A DNA stretch of 64,000 nucleotides from Prochlorococcus sp. AG-409-L21 (GCA_003215475.1 QCKH01000004.1:19795-83794), one strand, 5' to 3'; counted from the first letter of the stretch, positions 28,837 to 39,117 are shown. Notes: a model not told the origin generated them from the sequence alone. A program made the numbers and translations.

Positions 28837-29739
28837 ATGGGACTAATTGGAAGTTGGATTAAAAACAATCCTATACGTACACTGTTTTTGATACCGATTA
28901 TACTTGTTGCTGCGATTTCAATATCGCATGTTGTGACATGGTATAGTATCGCAAACCCAATTAATTGGGCAATTTATCTATCAATTGCAATTGAAGTCGG
29001 TGCGATGACGGCATTAGTTGCTGCAACAAATAGAGTGAAAGGTGGTGTTTGGTTTATGTTTGGATTAGTCACATTTATCCAAATGGTGGGAAATATATAT
29101 TTTTCTTTTAAGGAAATTGATGAAACTGGGGAGTTATGGTACTCGTGGATAGAATTAACTACACCTGTATGGGAAATGATGGGTACAGAATTAACTGATA
29201 CAGTATCTCTTAAACGGTGGTTAGCATTTTTAGAAGGTGGTTTATTACCTATAATTTCACTAACTTCTTTACATTTTTTCGTTAAATATAATAAAGTAGA
29301 AGATGAAGAAAAAGAAGAAAATCAAGAAATAGATATGGATAAAATGAGGCAAGAAATAAAAGAAGAATTATTAGTTGAACTTTTACGAAAAGAAACTGCA
29401 ATTAAAGAAGAAACTAATGAAGAAGAATCTACTACAACACCAACAGAAGTTGAAGTGGATGAAACTGATTATTTATTATCCTCCGAAGCCAATAAAACTA
29501 ATTTGGAAGAATCTATTGAACAAGCCGAAGAAATAAAAGATTTGTATGGCGAAAATAAAAGTGAAGGAGAAATTGTAGAAGAAGAGATTTTAAAAAAAGC
29601 ATTAGATGAGTATAATGAAAAAAAAAGTGGTGAAACTAAAACAACAGTAGTTAAAAATTCGCCAACTGTAATACAAACACAAACCGGTAAAGTTAAATTT
29701 AAAAAAGCAATTTCTAAAAATATACAAAGAATAGATTAA
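28837..29739 (+). CDS. Multi-TM membrane protein with charged C-terminal tail (possible lysis/holin-related)
   Basis: Several hydrophobic segments in residues 1-140; directly upstream of amidase. Confidence 0.5.
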   Translation: MGLIGSWIKNNPIRTLFLIPIILVAAISISHVVTWYSIANPINWAIYLSIAIEVGAMTALVAATNRVKGGVWFMFGLVTFIQMVGNIYFSFKEIDETGELWYSWIELTTPVWEMMGTELTDTVSLKRWLAFLEGGLLPIISLTSLHFFVKYNKVEDEEKEENQEIDMDKMRQEIKEELLVELLRKETAIKEETNEEESTTTPTEVEVDETDYLLSSEANKTNLEESIEQAEEIKDLYGENKSEGEIVEEEILKKALDEYNEKKSGETKTTVVKNSPTVIQTQTGKVKFKKAISKNIQRID

Positions 29740-30347
29740 TGGTTATAGATGAAAATACATATAAATTAAAGGAGGACAATTTTTATAATAAATCTTTTGA
29801 TAAAAATCAAATTGTTATTGGAAATTCTTTTTCTCATAGTTTAAATCATTTCACTGGTTGGTTAAATAGATTAGATGGGGAATATAAAGAAACTGCACAT
29901 TATACAATTACTAGAAAAGGAGAAATATATCAACATTTCGATACTAATAATTACTCTAATTTTGTAAATGAAAAAAGGGTTGATAAAAAAATTATTTCTA
30001 TAGTATTAGAGAATTTAGGGTGGTTAAAAAAAGATTTGAAGGCAGACAAGTACATTGACTGGGTAGGTAATATTTATAAAAGAAGGGTTAAAGTTTTAGA
30101 AAAGAGATGGAGAGGACAACAATATTGGGATCCATATACACCAAAACAATTTAATACTACAGTTAAGTTAGTTAAGTTTTTGTGTAATAAATACGATATT
30201 GATAATAAATGTGTAGGGCATAATACATTTATTAAAGATATTGAGGATTTTAAAGGAGTTGTTTATCGAAGTAATTATTATAAAGATAATACAGATGTTA
30301 ATCCTTCTTGGAATTTTTATAAATTTAAAGAAAAAATAGAAAAATAA
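29739..30347 (+). CDS. N-acetylmuramoyl-L-alanine amidase (amidase_2/PGRP-like) endolysin
   Basis: FSHSLNHFTGWLNRLDGEYKETAHYTITRKGEIYQHFD…CVGHNTF. Confidence 0.65.
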   Translation: MVIDENTYKLKEDNFYNKSFDKNQIVIGNSFSHSLNHFTGWLNRLDGEYKETAHYTITRKGEIYQHFDTNNYSNFVNEKRVDKKIISIVLENLGWLKKDLKADKYIDWVGNIYKRRVKVLEKRWRGQQYWDPYTPKQFNTTVKLVKFLCNKYDIDNKCVGHNTFIKDIEDFKGVVYRSNYYKDNTDVNPSWNFYKFKEKIEK

Positions 30348-31744
30348 TGAAAAAACAACTAAAAGAGGAACTTAAAAGATTTAATCAGATATTAAATTAT
30401 GAATTATCGGGTAATAATTTAATAAGGGAATCTGTTAGTGTGTTTAGCGACGCAATAATTAATAAATTAACACCCTCTTTACCCCTTAATTCTGAAAGTG
30501 ATGATGTAGAATCAATTACCCTTTTACAAAAAACTTTAGTAGATTTAGGTAAATTAAATAAAAATTATGGAATTGATGGGGACGGGGTTGACGGTGATTT
30601 TGGTGGTGACACTAAAAAGGCATTATATAAAACAATAAAAAGTGAACAATTGAATGATATTAACATAGATGAGTTTGAAACGGTATTAGATGATAATTCG
30701 GACAAAATAGTTAATACGTTAGATAATCATGCAGATTTCTTTAAAAGATATGTGAAACAAGGTGGTGTTAGTAAAGATAAATTTAAGAAATGTAAATCTA
30801 TAACGTCATACAAAGATTTAGATTTTGTCCCTAAAAAAAATATGTGCCATACGAGAACAACTATTGCAGAAACACTTAACGAGGTGTTTCCTAAAGAATC
30901 ACCAATTAATAAGGCAGCCATTTTATCCGTTATGATAAAAGAACAGGGTAGGGGTAATAAGATTTGTGCACCAAACAATAATTATGCAGGTATACAAACC
31001 GATGCTGGAAGATGGGGAGATTTAGACGATAAAATAGATGCACAATTTTGTGCTAAAGACGCAGAAAGAGTCAGATCTTTTGCTTCATTTACTAGTTTAA
31101 GTAATGGTTTATCATTCATAAAAAAATCATTTGATAGAAAAAATTGGTTTGTTAAACTTTTAGTAGATAGTGATGATGAAAATGTAGAAACGGAAGAAGT
31201 AGATATAGAAAAAATTTCTAAAAATCATGCAATTATTTGGCAAACTAAATGGAATTTGAGTTTAAATAAAGAAGAATTTAATAGGTTTAAAAAATATGGA
31301 TACAATCCTTATATGAAAAATAAATCCTTTGCAGATAAAAAAGGGATATATAAAAAATCTGTTAATGACTTAACTACAGAAGAAAAAAAACAACACGACA
31401 AAAAAGATAAATTTTACAGAAGTCCTGAAAAAATACAAAAAAGTTTAGACTCAGTAAGTAACCACTTTATGACTGCATATAATATATTTAAAGAATTGGG
31501 GGGTGAAGAACCTATAATTACACAACCCGGAATTGATGATGAAATAGATATGGTAGTTGACTTACCACAAGTAACTATAACAACATCTAAAAATAGAGGT
31601 GGTGGTGGAACAATGTGGTTTGACCCAGATGACTTCAAATCAAAGAAAGATACTATAATACCAAATATTTATGGTAGAGAGATAGATATAAAAAAGGGAG
31701 ATATAGTTCCCGATCATTTAAGAAATGATGATGACGATTTTTAA
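30347..31744 (+). CDS. Peptidoglycan-binding protein with glucosaminidase-like domain
   Basis: PG-binding-like GIDGDGVDGDFGGDTKKAL; NKAAILSVMIKEQGRG…NNYAGIQTDAGRWG…RSFASFTSLSNGLSFIKKSF. Confidence 0.55.
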   Translation: MKKQLKEELKRFNQILNYELSGNNLIRESVSVFSDAIINKLTPSLPLNSESDDVESITLLQKTLVDLGKLNKNYGIDGDGVDGDFGGDTKKALYKTIKSEQLNDINIDEFETVLDDNSDKIVNTLDNHADFFKRYVKQGGVSKDKFKKCKSITSYKDLDFVPKKNMCHTRTTIAETLNEVFPKESPINKAAILSVMIKEQGRGNKICAPNNNYAGIQTDAGRWGDLDDKIDAQFCAKDAERVRSFASFTSLSNGLSFIKKSFDRKNWFVKLLVDSDDENVETEEVDIEKISKNHAIIWQTKWNLSLNKEEFNRFKKYGYNPYMKNKSFADKKGIYKKSVNDLTTEEKKQHDKKDKFYRSPEKIQKSLDSVSNHFMTAYNIFKELGGEEPIITQPGIDDEIDMVVDLPQVTITTSKNRGGGGTMWFDPDDFKSKKDTIIPNIYGREIDIKKGDIVPDHLRNDDDDF

Positions 31745-31757
31745 AAAATAAAAAGAT

Positions 31758-32294
31758 ATGAACCAACATGATGAAACAAGAAAAATATTAGAATTAATTA
31801 GAGAAAGTGGTAGAAAAGTATCTCCCACTAAAAAATTAATTAATGAGCAAGACATAAGCGCCCAAAAACAAGATGAAAATGCGTTAGACCCTACAGAAAT
31901 TAGAGAACAAGAAAGGTTATTTAGGGATACTGTAACACAAAGAGTTAAATTTAATCAATTAAAATTATATCCTAAGGCTCAGAATGTAGAATGGAGTGGT
32001 AAGTTTACGGATAATGAAATTGAATGGTTTTATTCGTTAGATGATTCACAAGGGGTTTATATTACAACTGACTTATTACAACTTAGGGAGGATACAATGA
32101 AATTACTTCAAAAGTTAATAGGTTATTATAAAACATGGTCAGAAGATTGGGCAAAAAGAATTGCAGAAGAATATGAGAATGATTTGGTAGACGAAGAAAA
32201 TGCTGAAGAAGGACCAGAAAGTTTAGAATCACCAGGATTTGGGGAAGAAGGAGGAGGTGAAACTATGCCACAAACCCCAACTACCGATGCTTAA
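31758..32294 (+). CDS. Hypothetical protein, possible virion-internal
   Basis: 178-aa ORF with N-terminal KKLINEQ motif. Confidence 0.5.
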   Translation: MNQHDETRKILELIRESGRKVSPTKKLINEQDISAQKQDENALDPTEIREQERLFRDTVTQRVKFNQLKLYPKAQNVEWSGKFTDNEIEWFYSLDDSQGVYITTDLLQLREDTMKLLQKLIGYYKTWSEDWAKRIAEEYENDLVDEENAEEGPESLESPGFGEEGGGETMPQTPTTDA

Positions 32295-32667
32295 AATTAA
32301 TATAGACTTAAAGGCAATCTTAATATTATCACTAGCCGTTGCACTGGTTTTAAGTTTAGTGTTTAGACCTAGTGTGCCTATAGAAGAATATGAGAAGGAG
32401 ATTGAAATTTTAAAAAGACAAAATCAAGAGTTGATGATGTCTAATGATAGTATTACTAAAGCAAATAATAAATTACAGAAAGAAATTGAAGTAATATTAT
32501 ATGCTATTGATAGTACTAAATCAGTTTTAGCTGCAACTGAACATAAATTAGAAGAATTAGAAAAAAGAAGAAATGAAGTATCTAATATCGTTGATAATAT
32601 GGATAGCGATGACGTTACCAATACTATCTCAGACTATCTCAAAAGGAGAGGTCAAAACAATCGTTGA
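32288..32667 (+). CDS. Putative inner-membrane spanin-like protein
   Basis: Start revised to ATG 32288 (MLKINIDLKAILILSLAVALVLSLVF…): N-terminal TM then coiled coil; downstream of endolysins; overlaps next gene out of frame. Confidence 0.5.
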
Positions 32668-33031
32668 TGATAGTGGTGACACATTAGTTATTATGAACTT
32701 AGAAGACGCTAAGGTAATTCTTAATGATCTTTTAGAATATGAAATTGCAGATAGTTTATTAACTGTATATAAAGAAAAAGATTCTTTAAATACTGAAACA
32801 ATTACACTACAGAAGGAAGTCATATTTAAATTAATGGAAAAATCCGATAACCAAGCAGAGCAAATAAAAAACTTTCAACAGTTATTAGATAATAAAGATG
32901 AAGAGTTAGGACATAAAGATGATACTTTAAAACAGTATAAAAAAGAACTAAGAAAACAAAAATTTCTAAAATTTTTAGGTTTTGGTGGATCAGTAATTTT
33001 ACCTATTATCGCAATATTAATTTTAGTCTGA
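32573..33031 (+). CDS. Putative spanin partner (signal sequence, coiled coil, C-terminal TM)
   Basis: MKYLISLIIWIAMTLPILSQT signal; C-terminal FLGFGGSVILPIIAILILV; overlaps 32288-32667 by 95 bp. Confidence 0.5.
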   Translation: MKYLISLIIWIAMTLPILSQTISKGEVKTIVDDSGDTLVIMNLEDAKVILNDLLEYEIADSLLTVYKEKDSLNTETITLQKEVIFKLMEKSDNQAEQIKNFQQLLDNKDEELGHKDDTLKQYKKELRKQKFLKFLGFGGSVILPIIAILILV

Positions 33032-33049
33032 TTTTTTTAATAAATTTTA

Positions 33050-33058
33050 ATATTTATA
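33050..33058 (+). promoter_or_regulatory. ATATTTATA element (candidate late promoter)
   Basis: Intergenic, upstream of 33077 gene. Confidence 0.4.
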
Positions 33059-33076
33059 AATAAACATTATCTCATT

Positions 33077-33337
33077 GTGGAAGATAGAGAATTAAAACAT
33101 ATTATTAGGGAAGCATTAACTAAAACGGATGAAAACAAAATTGGTGTTATGATTCGTAAAGAGATAAGAGATGCTTTTGGTAAAGATTTAGAAAAAAAAG
33201 TTACTGCTATTGTAGAAAAACAAATAAAAGGTACTAAATTTGAAAAAGAAGTGGTAAAAATAAGTAAAGATGTATTAGAACAACTTTATAGAGAATTATG
33301 GATGAGGAGAATGTTTTGGAAAAATGCAATTAAATAA
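33077..33337 (+). CDS. Hypothetical protein (GTG start)
   Basis: 86-aa ORF; N-term ELKHIIREALTK. Confidence 0.5.
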   Translation: MEDRELKHIIREALTKTDENKIGVMIRKEIRDAFGKDLEKKVTAIVEKQIKGTKFEKEVVKISKDVLEQLYRELWMRRMFWKNAIK

Positions 33338-34488
33338 TGGGAACTAGCGAAGCATACGAAAAATATAATAAGGTTAAAAAAGTAATAAAATCTTGTGAAA
33401 ATGAGGCACAATTAAATGTCGCAATAAGAATGTTTAATATATTATTAGAAAAATATGGTAAAGACATTCCTGACAATAATCTTCATATATTAAAAGAATT
33501 ATTAAGTCTTATGAGACTTAAATGTACAGGTGATGAAGAAATTAATGAAATATTTAATAGTGGTGAAGATTTTAGTAAACAATTAGGGTTAAGTCAAACA
33601 AGAGAGTTAAGAGATTTAGCACCTAAAATGTTAAAAGAAATTAATATAGGAACACAAATTGAACAAAACCATTTACCTTTAGAACAAGCTAAAGAGTTAG
33701 CTACACAAAATGTACAACAAATATCAGATTACTATACTAATCCAGATTATTGTATAATTGCGGTGGAGAGTAAATCAGGTAATAAAAAAACAGTTAGGGT
33801 TGAGAAAAAAGTATATGAAAAAAGCGAAGTAGAAAAAGATGTTTTAATTATGGATGATATGGAAATATTTCATGAAGATTTAGATACTAATGAAATTGCA
33901 AATAGATTAAGAGATCAGTTAAGACAACAACAGAGAAAAAAGTTTACTAAAAAAGAAATTTTTGATAAGATAAGGGAAAAACGTCAACAAGAACTAGAAA
34001 GAAGAAGGTCCGAAGATTTTATTGAAGATGAAGAACTAGAAGAAGCCACTGGTGCGTCTAGTGCAGGTGCGTTTGTAGGTCCATTAAATCAAGAACCAAT
34101 CACTAAAAGATTTGCTAAAAATGAAATACCGGTGACGAAAAATGGTATCACTAAACCTATAGGTAAAATGTATTCAATGGATATTTTAGAAGAAGATGAA
34201 GAAATAGAAGAAGCAGTAGATTATGGGGGTGCGGTAGGATCTTATGTTACACCAGCAATGTGGGCTAAAAACAAAAAGAATTGGAGGGGTGCACATAAAT
34301 TAGCATATCCGGGAGGTAAATTTGTTAATATTAAAAAGAAATGTAGTACTCACCCTTATTGTGATCAAGGTGCGGGTGGACCGAGTGGGTCTCCTATAAC
34401 ACTTTCTAACACATCGGATATGAAAATAGACAATGTATTTAATGAAAATAAAATAATTAAAAAAAGTAATTTAAAACTTAAAAAATAA
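33337..34488 (+). CDS. Hypothetical, possible virion/prohead-associated protein
   Basis: 383-aa ORF; low-complexity ATGASSAGAFVGP segment. Confidence 0.5.
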   Translation: MGTSEAYEKYNKVKKVIKSCENEAQLNVAIRMFNILLEKYGKDIPDNNLHILKELLSLMRLKCTGDEEINEIFNSGEDFSKQLGLSQTRELRDLAPKMLKEINIGTQIEQNHLPLEQAKELATQNVQQISDYYTNPDYCIIAVESKSGNKKTVRVEKKVYEKSEVEKDVLIMDDMEIFHEDLDTNEIANRLRDQLRQQQRKKFTKKEIFDKIREKRQQELERRRSEDFIEDEELEEATGASSAGAFVGPLNQEPITKRFAKNEIPVTKNGITKPIGKMYSMDILEEDEEIEEAVDYGGAVGSYVTPAMWAKNKKNWRGAHKLAYPGGKFVNIKKKCSTHPYCDQGAGGPSGSPITLSNTSDMKIDNVFNENKIIKKSNLKLKK

Positions 34489-34507
34489 GACATTATCTAA
34501 TTAATGT

Positions 34508-34516
34508 ATATTTATA
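34508..34516 (+). promoter_or_regulatory. ATATTTATA element (candidate late promoter)
   Basis: Intergenic, 17 nt before ATG 34534. Confidence 0.4.
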
Positions 34517-34533
34517 TATAAACAAACAATAAA

Positions 34534-35382
34534 ATGGAAAAGAAATTTTTAACTAAAAATACAAAAGTTACCATTAATGAAGAGGCGGCACCTAATGGAT
34601 TAAAAACTTATGAAAAAATCCATAAAGAAGATGCAACTATTAATAATGATGCATTAAAGGAGATTGGGAAGAAGTTAGAAGATTATTATGGTGATGAATT
34701 AAAAGAATTAGATCCGGTATTAAAGGTAGATAGAGAACAAGAATCAACTGGTGATGTAGATGTATATGATATTGAAGCATTAGGTACTGGAATGCAGGCA
34801 TTAAAATATGATGATGAAGGTAGTGAAGTATTTAAAAAGTTTATGAAAAGAATGGACGATTTAAATGATACCTCAGAATACGATAAAGAATTTGGTACTA
34901 AAGATGGTTTCGGTGCAACAGACAAAAAAGATGACACTTATGAGAAATTAGAGAAAGCATCTGATGAGTATAAAAAGAATAAATATGATGAACCTAACCC
35001 TGAAATTGCAACACGTAGAGTAAGAGTTCAAACAGAGTCAAAAAATGAAAAAATGAAAAGATTAAATTTTAAAAACGAATTTACTTCAATAGAAGAAGTT
35101 AAAGAATTAATACCTGAAAATTATAAGGTGGATGATCACACATTTTTAATGACAGATGGAAACCAAACATATAAATTTAGATGGGACGAATCTTTAAAAG
35201 AGGCAACAGTATTAAATTATAAAAACACTCAACAAATTAGTGAAAATGTTGATAAAATGAAAAAACTTTATGATTTTAAATATGGTGATGTAAACACTAA
35301 AACCAATGATTATACTGAAGAAACAAAAGTTTTTAAAAATTTAATGGAATCTATTAAAGATAAAGATTTATTATCTGAATAA
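34534..35382 (+). CDS. Hypothetical, possible virion-internal protein
   Basis: 282-aa acidic ORF; N-term KVTINEEA. Confidence 0.5.
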   Translation: MEKKFLTKNTKVTINEEAAPNGLKTYEKIHKEDATINNDALKEIGKKLEDYYGDELKELDPVLKVDREQESTGDVDVYDIEALGTGMQALKYDDEGSEVFKKFMKRMDDLNDTSEYDKEFGTKDGFGATDKKDDTYEKLEKASDEYKKNKYDEPNPEIATRRVRVQTESKNEKMKRLNFKNEFTSIEEVKELIPENYKVDDHTFLMTDGNQTYKFRWDESLKEATVLNYKNTQQISENVDKMKKLYDFKYGDVNTKTNDYTEETKVFKNLMESIKDKDLLSE

Positions 35383-35407
35383 ACCACAAATCTAAAACCA
35401 CATAATT

Positions 35408-35431
35408 AAACCTCCATTTGGGGGTTTTTTT
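35408..35431 (+). terminator. Intrinsic terminator
   Basis: AAACCTCC-ATTT-GGGGGTTT followed by T-tract. Confidence 0.8.
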
Positions 35432-35442
35432 ATGCCTTATAT

Positions 35443-35451
35443 ATATTTATA
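35443..35451 (+). promoter_or_regulatory. ATATTTATA element 4 nt before ATG
   Basis: ATATTTATA-agta-ATG (35456). Confidence 0.5.
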
Positions 35452-35455
35452 AGTA

Positions 35456-36211
35456 ATGGGTTTAAATTTTAAAAATATATTATTAGAATCAATAATTGAC
35501 GAATTAGATAATCTAAGTAGAATGGATAAAGCGGTTCTTAAGTTTATCCACAACTCTATGTCACAAGAAAAATTTCCTCATCTAGTTGGTAATAAAAGCT
35601 ATGATTTTGATGCTAGTGACGCACTAAGAATTAATGATTTAATTAATAGTTTTGGTTTAAAAGATTATGACTATGCTTTCAAAATGTGGAATTTTTATAA
35701 AAGGTTTGGGAATGTCTTATTTGATGATGAGGTATTTGATGACTTTTCATACAAACAAGAAGATTATGATGATGCAACTAAACTTATAGTTGCAAAATAT
35801 TATATAGATAATCTAGTAGGTAGGGAAATTTATCCGGGATGGACAATAGAAATGATGGAAGATCCAATTGGTATGGTAGAAGAAGATGTTATGACGTTTA
35901 CAGTGGGTAATGATAAGTCAGAAGTAATATATCTCTATTTACTAGATTTAAATGGTAAAAGATTACAGGGAGATATAATTACTCATAATGTAGGATTAGG
36001 CGCATATTTTGTGGAAGCAGGTATATCTAAACATAATGATGTTATTGATAGTATTGAGATACCAAACCCTTTAAAAGAAAGATTAATAGATTTAAGTGAT
36101 GAAAGTTTGGAAAAATATTTTGATTTCATTATTGAACAAATACAAGATGAGATTGAAGAATGGGATGAAGACATCCTACACTACTACAAAGATTGGGAAC
36201 CAGAAAGGTAA
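35456..36211 (+). CDS. Hypothetical protein
   Basis: 251-aa ORF; N-term NILLESI. Confidence 0.55.
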   Translation: MGLNFKNILLESIIDELDNLSRMDKAVLKFIHNSMSQEKFPHLVGNKSYDFDASDALRINDLINSFGLKDYDYAFKMWNFYKRFGNVLFDDEVFDDFSYKQEDYDDATKLIVAKYYIDNLVGREIYPGWTIEMMEDPIGMVEEDVMTFTVGNDKSEVIYLYLLDLNGKRLQGDIITHNVGLGAYFVEAGISKHNDVIDSIEIPNPLKERLIDLSDESLEKYFDFIIEQIQDEIEEWDEDILHYYKDWEPER

Positions 36212-36254
36212 AATAAGTACGAAGAAACCAATAATAGAAGAAAAAAACAAAAAG

Positions 36255-37091
36255 ATGTTATTAAAAAAAGGAAGTAAAGGGGATGATGTTAAAGAATTAC
36301 AAAAATTATTAAAAATTACTGTTGATGGTGATTTTGGTCCAGCAACTGAATTAGCCGTTATGAAATTTCAAGGACAACAAGGGTTAAAAACCGATGGTAT
36401 AGTCGGTCCTAAGACATGGGCAAAAATACAGAGTAGAAATGGGGGTGAACAAAATAGTGATGGGTATGTTTGGATATTAGATAATGGACATGGAGGGATA
36501 ATAGACGGTGTATATCAAACATCTGGTAAACGATCACCTAAATGGGAAGATGGTACACAGTTATTTGAAGGAGAGTTCAATAGAGCGGTTGTAAAGAGAA
36601 TAATTAAGATGTGTGAAAAGGATGGTATTGAATGTATTAATTTAGTTGATACCGAAAAAGATTTATCATTAAGATGGAGAACTGATAAAGCAAATGATAT
36701 ATACAGAGAAAGACAACAAAGTGATGGTAAGAAATGTATTTATGTTTCAGTACACGCTAATGGATTTAATAAAGAATCTGCACACGGTTGGTCGGTGTAT
36801 ACAACCGTAGGGGAAACTAAATCAGATAAAATTGCTCAGATATTACACGAAAAGGCAAAGGCAGAATTTCCTACACATAAAATGAGGATGGATAATAGAG
36901 ATGGTGATGCCGATAAAGAATCTAACTTTTGGGTTTTACGTAAAGTTGTTATGCCTTCCATATTATCAGAAAACTTTTTTATGACTAATAGAGAAGAAAG
37001 TAAACTTTTATTAAGTGAGGAAGGAAGAGATAGGATTGCTAAAATACATTACCAAATGATAAAAGAAGTAGAAAAGAATAAAATTATATAA
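36255..37091 (+). CDS. N-acetylmuramoyl-L-alanine amidase (amidase_3) with peptidoglycan-binding domain
   Basis: PG-binding VKELQKLLKITVDGDFGPATELAVMKFQGQQGLKTDGIVGPKTWAKI; LDNGHGG…EGEFNRAVVKRI…YVSVHANG; start revised from 36096. Confidence 0.85.
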   Translation: MLLKKGSKGDDVKELQKLLKITVDGDFGPATELAVMKFQGQQGLKTDGIVGPKTWAKIQSRNGGEQNSDGYVWILDNGHGGIIDGVYQTSGKRSPKWEDGTQLFEGEFNRAVVKRIIKMCEKDGIECINLVDTEKDLSLRWRTDKANDIYRERQQSDGKKCIYVSVHANGFNKESAHGWSVYTTVGETKSDKIAQILHEKAKAEFPTHKMRMDNRDGDADKESNFWVLRKVVMPSILSENFFMTNREESKLLLSEEGRDRIAKIHYQMIKEVEKNKII

Positions 37092-37136
37092 TATAGTCTT
37101 TATATAGTTCAAACCCAATATTATATTAGTGTTGTA

Positions 37137-37604
37137 ATGAATAGTGCAGAATTTATAGAATATATATCTAGACCACTTACTAGTGATGAAATGAATTTGC
37201 TATATAAGGCAAATAATATAAATTATGATAGATGTAATTTATATTATGATTTTATTACATCTTTAAATAGAAGTGTGAATAATACATTTTTAGGGGACGA
37301 TGTAATCAATTCCGAAGAAGATATTAAAAATCATTTTGAGTGGTGTTTTAATAACAGAATAGAAAAATTCGCAAAAGAAGGTATATATTTTTTAGATACT
37401 AACACATTAAAAGAATACTTCTTCAATTTTTATATTGAAATATTTTATAATAATACTAACAAAAAAGATTCTTTAGAAAGATTAGATAAATTCCCTAATA
37501 TGTCTTTTAAATACTATAGGTTAAAAACTAGATCAGATATGGATGTTTTATTAGAATTATACCGAATTTTCGATAAATCTTTAGATTTTAAATTAAAAAT
37601 GTAG
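37137..37604 (+). CDS. Hypothetical protein
   Basis: 155-aa ORF. Confidence 0.5.
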   Translation: MNSAEFIEYISRPLTSDEMNLLYKANNINYDRCNLYYDFITSLNRSVNNTFLGDDVINSEEDIKNHFEWCFNNRIEKFAKEGIYFLDTNTLKEYFFNFYIEIFYNNTNKKDSLERLDKFPNMSFKYYRLKTRSDMDVLLELYRIFDKSLDFKLKM

Positions 37605-37649
37605 TATTTAGTATTTATTTTATAACAAAATAGTTTTATAGTTAGAGAT

Positions 37650-37898
37650 ATGAATAATAAAGTAAAATTTTTAGAAATAGTTTTGGCAGATTTAGTGTCA
37701 CAAAGAGACACTGCAGAAATGGATTTAAATTACGTTTTAAATTCAGAGAGTAATAAAACAGAAAATAAAAAAACAGATTTTATCTCGGTTTTAGATGAAA
37801 TAGTTAGAATTAACAATAAAATCCAAACACTGAGTGAATATTTAGCCCAACTCAACGCTACTACAGTAGCTAATGAGGTAGAAGCTAAAACAGAATAA
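37650..37898 (+). CDS. Hypothetical small coiled-coil protein
   Basis: 82-aa ORF. Confidence 0.5.
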   Translation: MNNKVKFLEIVLADLVSQRDTAEMDLNYVLNSESNKTENKKTDFISVLDEIVRINNKIQTLSEYLAQLNATTVANEVEAKTE

Positions 37899-37925
37899 AT
37901 AATAACAATAATTAAATTAAGAAAA

Positions 37926-38114
37926 ATGAAAAATTTCGAAACATTAAAAGAATTAGTTGCAAGCTTAGAAGAAGATGCAGTAAAATTTTATGAAAAAAAT
38001 AATAAAGCAGCAGGTACTAGAGTAAGAAAAGGGTGTCAGGAAATTAAGAATTTATGTCAAACTATTCGTGTTGAAGTGTCTGAGTTAAAGAAAAGTGATA
38101 CAGTAACAGTATAA
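37926..38114 (+). CDS. Histone H1-like (Hc1-type) DNA-binding protein
   Basis: MKNFETLKELVASLEEDAVKFYEKNNKAAGTRVRKGCQEIKNLCQTIRVEVSELKK matches the Bacteroidetes Hc1-like family pattern. Confidence 0.75.
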   Translation: MKNFETLKELVASLEEDAVKFYEKNNKAAGTRVRKGCQEIKNLCQTIRVEVSELKKSDTVTV

Positions 38115-38132
38115 GTTATTAAATATAAATAG

Positions 38133-38321
38133 ATGGACGTTCTTAACAAAATATTTTTATTCTTATTAATACTTTCTATTCTTAATGTTATTAGGAATTC
38201 ATTTTTTTTAGTGAGGAATTATATGGATGGGGAAAGATTTGTGTTAAGTAAATTTTCTTTATGGATGTTAGGGATGTCTATCTCTTATATTATATTAATT
38301 TTAATAGATGGAGTAAAATGA
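38133..38321 (+). CDS. Small membrane protein
   Basis: 62 aa, two hydrophobic segments. Confidence 0.45.
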   Translation: MDVLNKIFLFLLILSILNVIRNSFFLVRNYMDGERFVLSKFSLWMLGMSISYIILILIDGVK

Positions 38322-38785
38322 TACAAGATAAATTAAATAGTTTAAGACCCTATGTTACTGGTTTAAGATTTGTGAAAGATCTTCCTGTGGTAGATTTAAT
38401 CATAAAGGAAGGTTGGAATATGTTTGAATCAGATAAAGTTTCTTATAAACCTAGTGCGAACAATAAAAATTATTTTATGGTTTTCCCAAAGGATCCTAAA
38501 GATTCAATTGATGATGTAGTTATACACGTAGAAAATGTTATTTCTATTAATATAGAAAAAGAGAACAAATTAGTTTTATTAAAGGCAAAAATTGAAGAGT
38601 TGAAACTTTTATTTACAAATAAAGGGTTAAGTGAGTTAGAAACATTAAAATTTGTATTTCCTGATGTTACTGAACCTACGTTGGAAGATATTCCTATATC
38701 TACTACTAGTAGACATAGTAAAAATGGTGTTGAATTACCACCTAAACAAAACACAAAGGAGGTTTTGGAAAAAGAGGAAAAATAA
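38318..38785 (+). CDS. Hypothetical protein
   Basis: Start revised to ATG 38318 (MIQDKLNSLRPYVTGLRF…), ATGA overlap with previous gene. Confidence 0.5.
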   Translation: MIQDKLNSLRPYVTGLRFVKDLPVVDLIIKEGWNMFESDKVSYKPSANNKNYFMVFPKDPKDSIDDVVIHVENVISINIEKENKLVLLKAKIEELKLLFTNKGLSELETLKFVFPDVTEPTLEDIPISTTSRHSKNGVELPPKQNTKEVLEKEEK

Positions 38786-38798
38786 TTCCTCTTTTTTT
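38771..38798. terminator. Bidirectional intrinsic terminator between convergent genes
   Basis: AAAGAGGAA-AAATAA-TTCCTCTTT + T-tract, A-tract upstream. Confidence 0.75.
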
Positions 38799-39117
38799 AT
38801 GCTTCAAAATGTTCTTGTAAGGTATGAATCAACCAAGTAGTACCAGATAAAAGACAACTATCGAGAAATATAGATATATAGATATTATCTAAACCATTAG
38901 AATAAAAAGGCGAAAATTGAGTATAAGTACTTATTTGTGAACCAAGAGATAATATAAAACCTACCCAAAAAGGCATACACATCATACAACTAAACAATTT
39001 ACCCCAAAAATCAGGTGATATTAGAGTGAGTTTATCCCTTAACCCCTCAAATATACTTCCATATACTATAATATTTGAAATTCCATAACACACTAAAATA
39101 GTTAATATAATTTCCAT
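38797..39117 (-). CDS. Small membrane protein with CMMCMPFW motif
   Basis: 106 aa, hydrophobic segments, CxxC-x-PFW; oriented against neighbours. Confidence 0.55.
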   Translation of the reverse strand: MEIILTILVCYGISNIIVYGSIFEGLRDKLTLISPDFWGKLFSCMMCMPFWVGFILSLGSQISTYTQFSPFYSNGLDNIYISIFLDSCLLSGTTWLIHTLQEHFEA

